64,000 nt of DNA from Proteromonas lacertae. Taxonomy: Eukaryota; Sar; Bigyra; Opalinata; Proteromonadidae. Below are positions 35,001 through 47,200 of the stretch, piece after piece. The position numbers were made by a program, and so were the translations under genes. Below the pieces are notes generated by a model. The model did no database searches, had not been told where the DNA came from, and was given only the letters and a program-made list of their open reading frames with translations. Every line of letters begins with the position of its first letter. Positions within the stretch are counted from its first letter, which is position 1. The stretch is taken from positions 1 to 64,000 of the forward strand of contig NGBS01000025.1 of NCBI GenBank assembly GCA_002245135.1, given 5' to 3'.

Positions 35001-38000
35001 AGATAATAATATAAGTGATAAAGGTATTAGTTATCTAGCTTCAGCACTTCAATTCTCACTACAGACATTAGAAGTGATAAATATAAGTGGATGTAATATC
35101 ACTGATAATGGTTTAGAAGTATTTTGTGATAGTATCATAGATTCAGATCATAAAAATATAATTTCAATATATTTATCACATAATAAGATCCAATCATTAA
35201 GCTCCATTTCAAAAATCTTCAAAATGAATGGCTGTCCAAATTTGAGTTTATTGGATTTGTCTTATAATTATATTTCTTCAGATTCTTTCAATATTTTGTT
35301 AAAGACTTTGCTAGATGTTCATTATACTGATATTCAGTATTTATATTATGAAGGAAATAAAGAATTGAATGATAACTATTTGTTCTTATTAATTGATTTG
35401 TTTCAAGCTGGATGTTTGAAGAAATTGAGATATATGGGATTTGAAAGTATTCTTGTTATTTAATTATTTAATTATCGAATAGATACTTCAATTGGTGAAA
35501 CAGGAATAAACTCAATAATACCAAAATTCAAACAACAATATTGTAACAATTTAGAAACAATCACATTGTCAGGAATATTATTAAAAGAAAGAACATTCAA
35601 AATCCTTGCAGATGTTATTAGTTCAGGTAGTTTATCAACATTAAAGAATTTGAATTTATCTCGTTGTCAATTATCTAAAGAAAGTTTGAGAATTTTATGT
35701 GATGCAATAAAGTTGAAGAAAACACCAAACATAAAATCACTTCATTTATCATGTATATATATATATATATATATTCTTATAATAATTATTAAATAGATAA
35801 TGCTTTATCATTATATGGATTTGCATTATTAGAAATGTTACTATCCAGTGAATCACTGCCAAAATTAGAAGCACTTCATGTTGCAGTATGTAATGCAAAA
35901 GAAGAAGGAATAAAACATATTTGTACAGCTTTAAAAGATCATCCGTTATATTCATTAAAAGAATTAAATGTTGCTGGAAATGATATAAGAGATGGTGGGA
36001 TGAGAGTATTAAAAGAAACATTATTATCAAATTCATATCAACAACAAATGGAGTATTTAGATGTGTCTGTTAATAATTATACTGCCAATGGAATGAATCA
36101 TTTGTTATATATAATCACAAAATGTGATAATTTAAAGACAGTAAGAGCGTATGGTAATGAATCAACAGAAACAGGACTTAGAGAATTTCCACAAATTGTA
36201 TCTCAAAAAGTATCACATTCATCTATTGAGAATTTTTATTTCCACTGGATTACAATGGGAAATAATGGATGTATGTCTGTATGTAGAAGTATTGATACTG
36301 GATTCTTTTCAAATATAAAGATTTTGGATTTAGCTGATAATTATTTAGATGATTCTGGAATAACATATTTAGCTGAACCAATAGAACAAAAGCATTTGTA
36401 TAGACTTCAAACCTTAGATTTGAGTCGTATATTTATGCTTTTATAATTTATTATATAGATAATCATGTTACTGTAGAAGGTATTCAATTGGTTTTTAGTG
36501 TTATTACATGTGATACTTGTCCATATTTCCAAAATATATTATTAAGAGATAATTTACTTCATGATAAAGGATTTGAAAAGTTAATTGATTATTTGTCAAT
36601 AAATAATAATCATTTGGTACAGAATATTGATGTTGCATGTAATCAAATCACTTTATTATCAAGAACGATTGAATTATTCAAAGATAATGAATTACCAAAT
36701 CTTTTGCATATTGATTTTAGTGAAAATGAATTTACATTTGAAGAATTGGATAAATTCAGAAAGAATTTTATTAATTTATATAAACAGAAGAAAATATTAG
36801 TTCAATCAATCAAATTTATTAGTATATATATAATTCTTTTATTTTTTTAATAATTATTTCTATAGATATTGGTATTTCTCAAGACAAAATCTACGAATTT
36901 CAAGTTTCTCTTTCACTATATGGTCATCCAATATGTGATATAATTCAATGTAATTCTGAATACAGTGATATGTCAATATATATACCAATTTACAATGAGA
37001 TTCAAAAGGATTTAATTCCAATATTTCAAGCTATTCATGTTACATGTAAATTGTATAGCAACAAAACTATGATGCCATTTGTATTGTTATTCTTATATCA
37101 GTATCTACCAACAATTGCTAATAATCCAGAATTTACAAGTATATTATAATATTATAAATATTAATTCTATTATAGAACCATTATTAAAGGAATTAGGAAG
37201 AATTAAAGATTCAGATATTCAATGCAATTTATACTGCTCTTTAAAGAATTCTGCTTTACAACGAACATTATTAACGACATTAGATTATGATGAAGGTATT
37301 GCAGCAACAGTAAGAAGTTGTTTATGTTATGGCGGTTTCCCACTATTAATAACAGTGTATAATTTAGTGGATGATAAGATCAAGCCTTATTTGTTCAAAG
37401 GTTTAGAATCATGGGATCCAGACAAGAGAACGTTAAACCAATTGCATGATATTACCAATATAACAATAATGATCAGATTATCATTATCAAGAAATGAAAA
37501 AATATCAAAATTAGCTTTAGATATAATAGGTGAATGGGAATTAAAGAGTGAAAATGTGAGTGAAATAATTGAATTAGGAAGAAATCAGTTGATGTTTCAA
37601 ATATTTATTGTTTCAAATTCAAAGAATAAACAGACAATAATGCCATTTATATTACAAATAAGAAAGTTTACAAGAGATGAAGAGCAATTGGATATGACAG
37701 TGAAGAAATATGGTTTAGAATTGATATTAGAGTTTTGGTATTATACATTAGATGAAACAATGAAAAATGATTTGTTTAAATATTTGAATAAGAATCTGAA
37801 TAGTATAAATATATCTCATATTATTCATCTTATTTTTTGTAGATCAAACCATATCTCAATTGGCTGAAATAACAAATTATGAATTATTATTATCATTAAT
37901 AAACACAAATCATAACTTATTAGTTCCATTTTGTAATAAGAAATTAAGAGAATTGAATTGTATAAGTATGTTATTATACTTGAATAGATCATTTGACTGG

Positions 38001-40577
38001 ATATTCTGTTTTGGATGATGAATTAGTTGATGATGATGTAGAAACATTAGATTATGAACGTATAATAATTCCTATTATAATAATCATTCCAATAGATAAG
38101 TATATTAATGATGATATGTTTGAAAAGTTTTGTTCTGCAATAATATTATATAAGAAAATCAAATCGATAAATTTTTCAGATAATATGTTTGACTGTCAAG
38201 CTTTAAGTTATTTTAATATTGCATTAAAAAGAGATATGTTTCATTTACAGTCCTTAGATTTATCATGTATTTATAAATATTTAATTTTATATATTATATA
38301 TATAGATAATAATATTGGTACAGAAGGTTTACAATATCTAGCAAATGGTTTATCAATTGAAAATGGAAATGATTTGACATATTTGAATCTAAGAGCATCA
38401 AATCTAGAAGCTTCATCAATGATGTTTTTATATCAATTATTGAACAATTACACTCCAAATATTGAGTATTTAGATTTATCATGTATTTGTTATTATACTA
38501 TATGTATTTATATTTAATGAAATAGATAATAATATTCAAAGTAATGGAATGAAATGCTTTTCTGTAGAAGAGGAAGATAAGAGTAATAATAAAATTTACA
38601 AATTAAAAACATTAAAAATGATATGTATATAATATTTATATTTATATTTTATTAGTTTGTTTAATAAAAGAAGAAGGTTGTGAATATTTATCAAATCTCT
38701 TATTAAAATGCCCAGATATTATTGAATTAGATTTATATGGTAACTTCATTGAAATAAAAGGTATTGAGTCACTAACAAAATCATTTGGTCAAATAACTGA
38801 GTCAAAATTAGAAATTATTAATTTTGGTAGAAATTTTATTACAGGACAAGGATTAGAATGTTTGAGTGATATTTTTAATAAGAAAATATTAAGAAATTTA
38901 ATAAAGTTAGATTTTTCTAGAAATCCATTAAGAAGTGGTGGTTTGAGCTTATTATTATCGTTTTTAACATATGAAAATTGTCCAAATTTGGTTGATATTA
39001 TGATTGATGGTATTGAAATAGATAGTGATGGTTTAGAAAGCTTGTCAAACTATATGAAAACTGATATTAGAGACAATATAACAAGATTATCATTAAATAA
39101 TTGTATTCTTTTAATATATTAAAATACTATGTAAATAGATCATGATGATTGTTCAATTTGTAAGATATATTGGCGTATATATATAACATTAATATATTAT
39201 TTCTTTAGAATTTCAATTTGGTGATGAAACTCCAATTTACTTCAGGAAATTATTAATGAGAAATCAAACTTCATATTTATGCACAACATTTGTTCAAGCT
39301 AAAAGAAATCAAAGATTGTTGTTATTGGATATAATAAAGACATTTTCCAGTAAGTATTCACATAGTGGAAATAATCAATATTTGCAGCAAATAGAATATC
39401 CACTAAAATCCAATGAAATATTTAAAAGTGAAAGTTTCAATATGTTTAGTGATAGTCTTATTGGTGATATAAATAATAATAACATATGTGAGTGGAAAAA
39501 TCTTAACGAATTGGTGTTAAGTGGAAATATAATTAGTGAATCATCATTTTATATACTATGTGATTCTCTATCCAGAATGAAATCACCAAATTTAAAGAAA
39601 TTATTCCTTAATCGTATAATAAATTAATATAATAAATAAATATGTATAGATTGTGGATTGTCCAGTATTTGTGGAACATTCTTATCTCAATTTATTATTG
39701 GCAAATCGTTTGACAATATGGAAATATTAGAATTAACAGGAAATAATCTAGAAAGTGATGGAATTGAGATTATTGGAGCTTCATTTTTAGTGAGAGAAAA
39801 GTGTAATTTAATTTCATTTGATGTGAATAGTATAATTATATATTATTGTTTTATTAAAATAGATAACAATAATCATGGAAATGGAATAATTCCATTCTTA
39901 ACAGCATTATCACAAAGCAAATTCCCAAATATAAAAACATTGAATATTTCTGGTTCATTAAATGAAATAAAATGTTGGGAAATTTTAGATTTAATACTTC
40001 AAAGTAATACTGATAGAAAGATAGAAACATTAAATATGTCAAGTATAATAATGATTAACAATTATATATTTTAGATAATCCAATTAATCCATTAACAATT
40101 GTTTATACAAGAAATTCAATTCATACCACATCATTTCAATATTTAATAAATTTAGATGTTTCTGGTTGTAATGTAACAAAGAGATATTTAGAAATAATAT
40201 TAAGACAGAGTGATATAGAAAAGAAAACTGCCAATGTATCACAAAGAAAATCAAGACCATCAAGTTCAGTTACTGAGATAAGACCAGTTTTATATCATTT
40301 AGAATTATTGAATATGGGTAATAATCCAATTGAAGATGATGGATTTATGATGTTGATTGGATATATTAACAGACATTTGAGAAATACAGTGAAATACATG
40401 TATTTGTATAACTGTGGAATAAGTGATGTAAGTGATTCAAAAGTGATTAATTATTTATTAGATAGTGCAATTATGGAAGTTGATTTGTATGGTAATAAAT
40501 TAGATACTACTTCAACAAAGGAAATTCAGAATGTAGTAGTAGAAAAGAAGAAAGATTTTAGATTAATTTATATATGA
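32094..40577 (+). CDS. giant BTB-BACK / armadillo-like / LRR protein, 25 exons
   Basis: The model starts at ATG 32094 with a 26-nt first intron (32126-32151) and has 24 introns, 2520 residues and an exactly closing frame. Domains: a BTB-like fold near 20-120, a second BTB near 180-280 ending in GNIELTNENVVRIALLAEEY, a BACK-like helical part, armadillo/HEAT-like helices to about 750, RI-type LRRs (LDLS..NNI..EG) about 755-1423, a second helical block to about 1788, and LRRs again to the end. BTB-BACK proteins are often Cullin-3 adaptors; the LRRs would select a partner. Intron starts: 32366, 32858, 33260, 33575, 33996, 34289, 34909, 35447, 35753, 36427, 36822, 37139, 37803, 37966, 38060, 38267, 38483, 38625, 39103, 39175, 39614, 39830, 40043. 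Intron 1 is phase 2, introns 2-3 phase 0, and all 21 later ones phase 1. Confidence 0.8.
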
Positions 40578-40759
40578 TTATTGTTTTTAAATATTTACTA
40601 TTTTAATGTAGTTTTTTTTAAGAAAAATGAAAATCAATCAAATCAAGGCTTGATCATTTTCATTCTTCATTTCATTTTTTTATATCAATGACAAAAAATT
40701 AAAATTAAATAATATTCACATAAAGTAAATTATAACTATATAATCTAATTAGATTATAC
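40578..40759. other. short AT-rich gap between convergent genes
   Basis: The 3' ends of the BTB/LRR gene and the left palindrome gene face each other here. A nearby repeat of AAAATGAAAATCAATCAAATC and TGATCATTTTCATTCTTCAT can partly fold back. Confidence 0.3.
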
Positions 40760-41872
40760 TCAATTAATTAATTGATATAACTTTGCATTATCAAACACAC
40801 AGATGTTATTCATTTTGCATTTATTACCATATCTGTCTAGATAATACATATCATTATATCTAGATATGAAGCTGGGAATACTATCACCAACAAACGATAA
40901 TTCTTCTCTTTCAGCTGATACATTTATATCACTAACATGTCTCATATTCATATTTATTGCATCATATTGTCTATAAGTCTGTTCCGGTTTTGAATTGAAA
41001 AAATCCACAATTTCTTCTATACAACTCTTTAATGGAACTATTTTTCTGATTTCTCTATTATCATCTTTATATTTTATTACTATATTATCATCAGATTTAT
41101 AATTTGGCAGTTTAGATAAATAATTGGGTAAATCTTTATCAATTTTGTTTATTATGTCTTCAATTCCTCTTTTTGTAAATGGAAAGTATTTGGCTAGTAA
41201 GGGAGATAGGATAATTGAACTATTTGATGTGATTTTTAAGGATAATGGTGGAGGTATAGTCAGAAGTTTCATTGAAGATTTATTTTCTTTTTCTTTATTC
41301 TTTCTTTGCTGATTTCGAGATGAAGTAAGAGCAAATGGAGGTGAACTTATTCTACATACACATTTATAACAATTTATATTTGAATCATAGATCATTCCAA
41401 AAACATTAAAACAATATTGAGATTCTTTCTTTGGCCATTTTAAATTAAACATCCATGCTTTATATCTTTCATTTAATACGAATTCATTTCGACTATCCTA
41501 TTATATGATTAAATAACAACATTAATTATACATTGGACTTTCCAAAATAAAATGGTGCTTCCATTCTGTCATTCTCATCAAAATAAGTAATAGGCATTAT
41601 TGTACCTACATCAATTTCATTTGGACTTAAATAATATGAAAAATGACCACAAACAAATAATGTATCGTTGCAATTATTATATACTTTTATTCTAATACTT
41701 TGTCCACAAAATCCCGTGCTCTAAAAATCATATTAACGAATTATACTCTATGTTTGAAATTTATATGGTCTGGAAAGCATAAAATATGCTTATTTTGTGT
41801 AGTTTTATTATTTCTTCTATAAGAGCTCTTCCAATTAATGCTTGGGTCAAAGAATAAACTGACGTAGCTCAT
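40760..41872 (-). CDS. unknown protein, left copy of a diverged inverted gene pair
   Basis: Exons 41872-41747, 41720-41532 and 41497-40760 join across 26- and 34-nt introns to give 350 residues. I do not recognise the family. There is no signal peptide or membrane span. A central CRISSPPFALTSSRNQQRK stretch followed by a Lys-rich patch looks like a surface loop and basic segment of a DNA-binding or nuclear protein, but this is only a resemblance. Exons 1, 2 and the first part of exon 3, with both introns, match the right copy almost base for base. The last 100 codons are diverged and lack a 35-codon block. Confidence 0.7.
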
Positions 41873-41898
41873 TTTAGCAGTGTTTTTTGATTATCAAC

Positions 41899-42213
41899 CT
41901 TCATTACTCTCAATATTAAACTAATTTTCTTAAATTCTCTATTTTAATATTTCAATTACTACTACTGTCTAAAATACATTATTTGATATGAATATATTAT
42001 AATAAATTTTACAACAGCTTATTTAAAAAGGAAATAAAAAAGTAGGCTTGAATGAGGTTTGCATTCATTTTTCGTTTTTCGTTTTTCGCTACCTTAACAT
42101 CAAAATTAGTGTATTCTATTCATATCAAATAATGTATTTTAGACTGCAGTAGTGATTGAAATATTAAAATAGAGAATATAAGAAAATTAGTTTAATATTT
42201 GAGAATAATGAAG
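41899..42213. mobile_element. foldback/MITE-like element in the spacer of the second palindrome
   Basis: Inverted arms of about 95 bp (41899-41994 and 42117-42213) pair closely; for example AATACATTATTTGATATGAA matches TTCATATCAAATAATGTATT. The loop contains AAAAAGTAGGCTTG and three TTTTTCG repeats. Family sequence continues to the right to about 42350 (ATAAAAAAGT..CACAGATGCAGGTCATATGACAAACTA and the AGTTTGTTTTAAAAGT..CAACGGCG end). The left side lacks it, so the element is truncated there, exactly at the palindrome edge. A related copy is at 60690-60960. Confidence 0.7.
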
Positions 42214-42349
42214 TTCATAAAAAAGTGTATCACAGATGCAGGTCATATGACAAACTAATTGTATATTTGTTAATAACTCGTTATAACTAAGATAAAAATG
42301 ATATTAGTTTGTTTTAAAAGTAATTGTATGATGAGAGCGGCTCAACGGC

Positions 42350-42948
42350 GTATAATAGAAATGAATAATCATATAATGAAGTTTCTTAAAAATAAAAGTT
42401 TTTTGACATCTAATTTACGTGCTGCACCTTCTGGTTAGAGTCTTATTGCTTTTATCCTAGATAGTTCAGAAAGATTACTACAACTATTCACTATAAAAAT
42501 ATAAACAAATAAAATATAAAATTATGATTTTGTTTATTTACTATTTTGCTCATACCCTCATAAGTGTTATAATTAGCTAATAAACAATATTTTCCTATAA
42601 TACACTCTATCACATAACTACATATATAGCTTAGAAATTCAGGAAGAATAAATTATAAATATGCAAAGTACAATATATTTAATCCATTTTTGGTTTTCAA
42701 TCTCAACTCCATGGTTATAATAAACAATTCAAATTGCTATATTTACATATCAATTATTTATAATAAATACATATGTAATACCTCAACAAATATAGTAGCA
42801 AATGGAAATTCCAATAGTATGTATTTATAGAAATAATATATATTTAACGAATATGTATATCGAATTTTATTCTTTGTTTTTTTCAAAGATTTTAAAAAGG
42901 TTGATAGTTGAAAATATATTCGTTTTGTAATCAAAAAACACTGCTAAA
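42350..42948. other. AT-rich intergenic part of the palindrome spacer
   Basis: No gene was recognised. From 42928 onward the sequence belongs to the right palindrome arm and would contain the 5' leader of the next gene. Confidence 0.4.
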
Positions 42949-44166
42949 ATGAGCTACGTCAGTTTATTCTTTGACCCAAGCATTAATTGGAAGAGCTCTT
43001 ATAGAAGAAATAATAAAACTACACAAAATAAGCATATTTTATGCTTTCCAGACCATATAAATTTCAAACATAGAGTATAATTCGTTAATATGATTTTTAG
43101 AGCACGGGATTTTGTGGACAAAGTATTAGAATAAAAGTATATAATAATTGCAACGATACATTATTTGTTTGTGGTCATTTTTCATATTATTTAAGTCCAA
43201 ATGAAATTGATGTAGGTACAATAATTCCTATTACTTATTTTGATGAGAATGACAGAATGGAAGCACCATTTTATTTTGGAAAGTCCAATGTATAATTAAT
43301 GTTGTTATTTAATCATATAATAGGATAGTCGAAATGAATTCGTATTAAATGAAAGATATAAAGCATGGATGTTTAATTTAAAATGGCCAAAGAAAGAATC
43401 TCAATATTGTTTTAATGTTTTTGGAATGATCTATGATTCAAATATAAATTGTTATAAATGTGTATGTAGAATAAGTTCACCTCCATTTGCTCTTACTTCA
43501 TCTCGAAATCAGCAAAGAAAGAATAAAGAAAAAGAAAATAAATCTTCAATGAAACTTCTGACTATACCTCCACCATTATCCTTAAAAATCACATCAAATA
43601 GTTCAATTATCCTATCTCCCTTACTAGCCAAATACTTTCCATTTATAAAAAGAGGAATTGAAGACATAATAAACAAAATTGATAAAGATTTACCCAATTA
43701 TTTATCTAAACTGCCAAATTATAAATCTGATGATAATATAGTAATAAAATATAAAGATGATAATAGGAAAGTAGAAAAAATAATGAAATGTGAAAATTGT
43801 ATGCAAGCTTTACTAGAATTCCTAGAATCAAAACCAGAACAGACTTATAGACAGTATGATTTATATAAATTCATATGTTCAAGTCCAGAAGAAAAATACA
43901 ATTATTACAAGACAATGATAAGTATGGATATTAAGTCAGAAAAGTATTTTAGAAAATATGATGGAGTTAGTTGGAATATGAGACATGTTAGTGATATAAA
44001 TGTATCAGCTGAAAGAGAAGAATTATCGTTTGTTGGTGATAGTATTCCTAGTTTTATATCCAAATATAATAATAATATGTACTATTTAGATAAATATGGT
44101 AATAAATGCAAAATGCCACAAATATGCCTGTTAGAGTATTTACAAGTACATCAATTAATTAATTAA
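42949..44166 (+). CDS. unknown protein, right copy of a diverged inverted gene pair
   Basis: Exons 42949-43074, 43101-43289 and 43324-44166 (introns of 26 and 34 nt) give 385 residues. It equals the left copy through codon KYKDDNR in exon 3, apart from one Thr/Ile change. It then carries a different segment (KCENCMQALLEFLE...), an extra 35-residue block (KFICSSPEEKYNYYKTMI... region), then a shared MRHVSDINVSAE patch and a moderately diverged tail. No known domain was identified; the SPPFALTSSRNQQRK loop and basic patch are shared with the left copy. The mosaic suggests duplication with gene conversion over the 5' part and independent change in the 3' part. Confidence 0.7.
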
Positions 44167-44287
44167 ATGTAATTTAATTTTATGAAATAATATTTTACAT
44201 TTATATATCTGTAGTATAACAATTGGTTTACTTTTTGATGTGATAAAATGAAATGAAGAATGAAAAATTCAAGCTCTGGTTTGAATT

Positions 44288-47200
44288 ATGTTGATTTTAT
44301 TTTTCATTTTTCTTAGTGTCTCAGCTGATCCCAAGATTAGTGCTGAGGCCCTTAGTTCCAGTGAGTTAGCAGTATATGTAGATATGACTAAACAAGAAAA
44401 GAATGAGATTAAATCAATTAAACTAGAAATAGACACAGGCACATTTACAGAAGAGACTCAGATATTTAGATTAACAAATAACCCAGACTCTATGGCTTTT
44501 TTGCATGTAAAAACAGTAATTGACAATCCCATTAATGAAGCTCAATCCATTGTTTTATATCATGGTTTAATACCAAAGAAGATTGCTTTTTCGATTGTTA
44601 ACCCATCTGGAGATCGCTTATCAGGTACTTTTACATTTGATTGTTATAAAAATGGAGTATTTGTAGGTGAAACAACTGATTTAACTCCATTAATGCATCC
44701 ACATAATGTTCAGCTGTCCATAAATGAAGCATGCAAAGAAGAAATAGAATCTGTTACTATAGATAAGTATAATTTTATTAATTACTATGTTTTATTTTAT
44801 AGTGGAGTATATTATGTAACATTTAAACAAATTAGTGCAAATACATTGGATTTATTACTTCATAAGAACAATTTATCTCCAAATTCAGCAACTCTGTTAA
44901 TTCAACCAATTCAAAAGACTCCCTCCATAACTGGATTTTACTATATATTAGATCAAGGTCATCGAACCCCAGCAATACCATGGAATGCCACATTAGATCA
45001 ACTATATGCTGCTTTACACACTTTACCCACAATCGAAGGTATTAATGTGACTTTGACAAATCATCCAATATATACAAATGGTGGTAGAATAATTTCAATT
45101 ACTTTCTTGCCATTTAACAAGTATATTTTATATAAATGATTGCTCATTTTCTACTAATAGATATAATACACATGAGAAATTGATTATTCAAAGTGAATTA
45201 CATGGAGAAGGTGTTAATATAGTTGTTTGTGAAGGAAATGTAATTATTGATAATATATGTAAAGATATTCCATCTCATAAAGGATCAATGGTAAGTGGAC
45301 ACTTCAGTATAATTAATCCAACAAGTATATATATAAATATATTAAATATCAATTAATAGTTGTTCCAAAAGGAAGAAGAAGAAGAAGACAAGTTGTACAT
45401 AATTCAATAACAGTAGAAAATGGAATGGATATAACTGAATTACAAAATCAACTAAAGACAATAGAATACAACTGTATTATATCTCGTAGTGGACCAGATA
45501 TTTATAACGGATATATTTTCAGTTTATCATTTCCTTCATTAGATTTTTTACCCCCAATGTTAGTGAATAGTGATGGTTTAATAGGAAATGTAATAATAAT
45601 AAATGATACAGGTTATCCACAAGAAATCCAACAAATTGTAGATGCAAAATTACGTCAATTTTATTTACAATTGAAAGGAGAACATAAATACATATCAGAA
45701 GCTGTATTTTTGAATTATAAACAAAAAGATAATGAATGTGATGAAAAGATCAAAAATGCTCTTGAAAAAATGCCAAATATTGGAAGTGTAAGAGTGAATT
45801 GTATTGATGATGGTGAAACAATGAATAGTTTTATAACTTTCCGAGAAAAGAGTGGAGATATTACACCATTATTTATACCTGATATTGTAGTAAAAACAAT
45901 AATTCATAGTAACAATTTACCATTAAGTGGAGAATTTCGAATTGGATATGATGGAGAATATACAAAATATTTACCAATTAATGTGAATAGTGAAATATTA
46001 GAAAAAGCATTAAGTGATTTACCAACAGTTGGTAAAGTTTCCGTTGAAGATAAAGGATGTAGACCATTGGTGAATAATGGTTGTGAATGGGAAATTACAT
46101 TTATCCATAAGATTGGAGATTTACACAAATTATCCTTTGATAACAGTCGAATAAAAGGTACAAAACCTTATGGATGGTTATATGAATTATCTGATGGTGA
46201 ATTACCACCGTTTAATAGTTATCGAGGTGGTGCAAGATATAATAAAATGATTAATATTGAAAATAATAATGACAATACAATGAATATAATATTTGATAAA
46301 TTGAATAATGGTGTTATTTATTATATAAGAGGAGTTGTCACTTATCGAAATCAAAAGAGAAAGAGAAAAGCGATTTATAGTGTTCCTTTGATGATTAGAC
46401 CATCATTTATTGTACCAAAAACACCCAAAATGACAGTTGAATTAGAAAATGATAATACATTGAAATGTATATGGCAAAATCCAATATATTATAACGATAG
46501 TTTGATTATTTCACATTATGAATTATGTTGGAGTTATGATGATTTATATAATAGAAATTCAAAGTGTAATTCAATAGTAATATCATATAATAATGAAAAT
46601 TATAATCAAAAAATCGAGAATATTGATAAAAGTAAAATTATTTATTTGAAATTATCAATTTATTATATTTGTAATGATAAAACATATTGTTCAAATACAT
46701 TACCATATTATACATCCTATATACCTGTTGAAATAAAACCAACTAATGATTATAACAATTATTATCGATTATTAGATATTTCACCAACAGTTAGTGATGT
46801 AACGGATAGTTCATTAAAATTAACTTGGGATAATATTCCAACTGATGTAATTACAAAAGAGAATATATTAAAATATAAAGTGTATTATTGTCATTTAAGT
46901 AATGATGATAATTATAATATAAGAAGAAGAAGTCATGATTTACCTGTTTTACTATTCAAAAAGAAATGTAATTTATTGAAAGAATTAAACAATGAAAATA
47001 CATTTTTGAATGTAATAAAGTTGAATAGTGAATTATATCATTTATTCTTCGTTGAAATCTATGAAAAAGAAGAAAATAAAATATCATTAATGCAATCAAC
47101 AAACTCAATATCTTTAAAGTCAAAATATGATATATCTTATACAATAGTATTAACCAATAATTATACATATGATTTGAATAAAGAACAACAAATATTATTA

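Larger units (their letters stand above)
41055..43766. repeat. second inverted repeat, 839-bp arms, 1.03-kb spacer
   Basis: Position x pairs with 84821-x. The arms 41055-41893 and 42928-43766 look identical apart from a Thr/Ile codon difference near 41175. Beyond 41055/43766 the two genes are diverged, with a 105-nt length difference, but a roughly 70-nt patch of high identity returns near the 3' ends (MRHVSDINVSAEREELSFVG). The inner edge of the left arm lies about 5 bp from a foldback element. Confidence 0.85.

Noticed and set aside
32118-43108. Shared AGAGCACGGG word near splice sites of two genes, considered as a spliced-leader acceptor
   Set aside because: In both genes it is ordinary exon sequence in different frames (Glu-His-Gly in one, Ser-Thr-Gly in the other).
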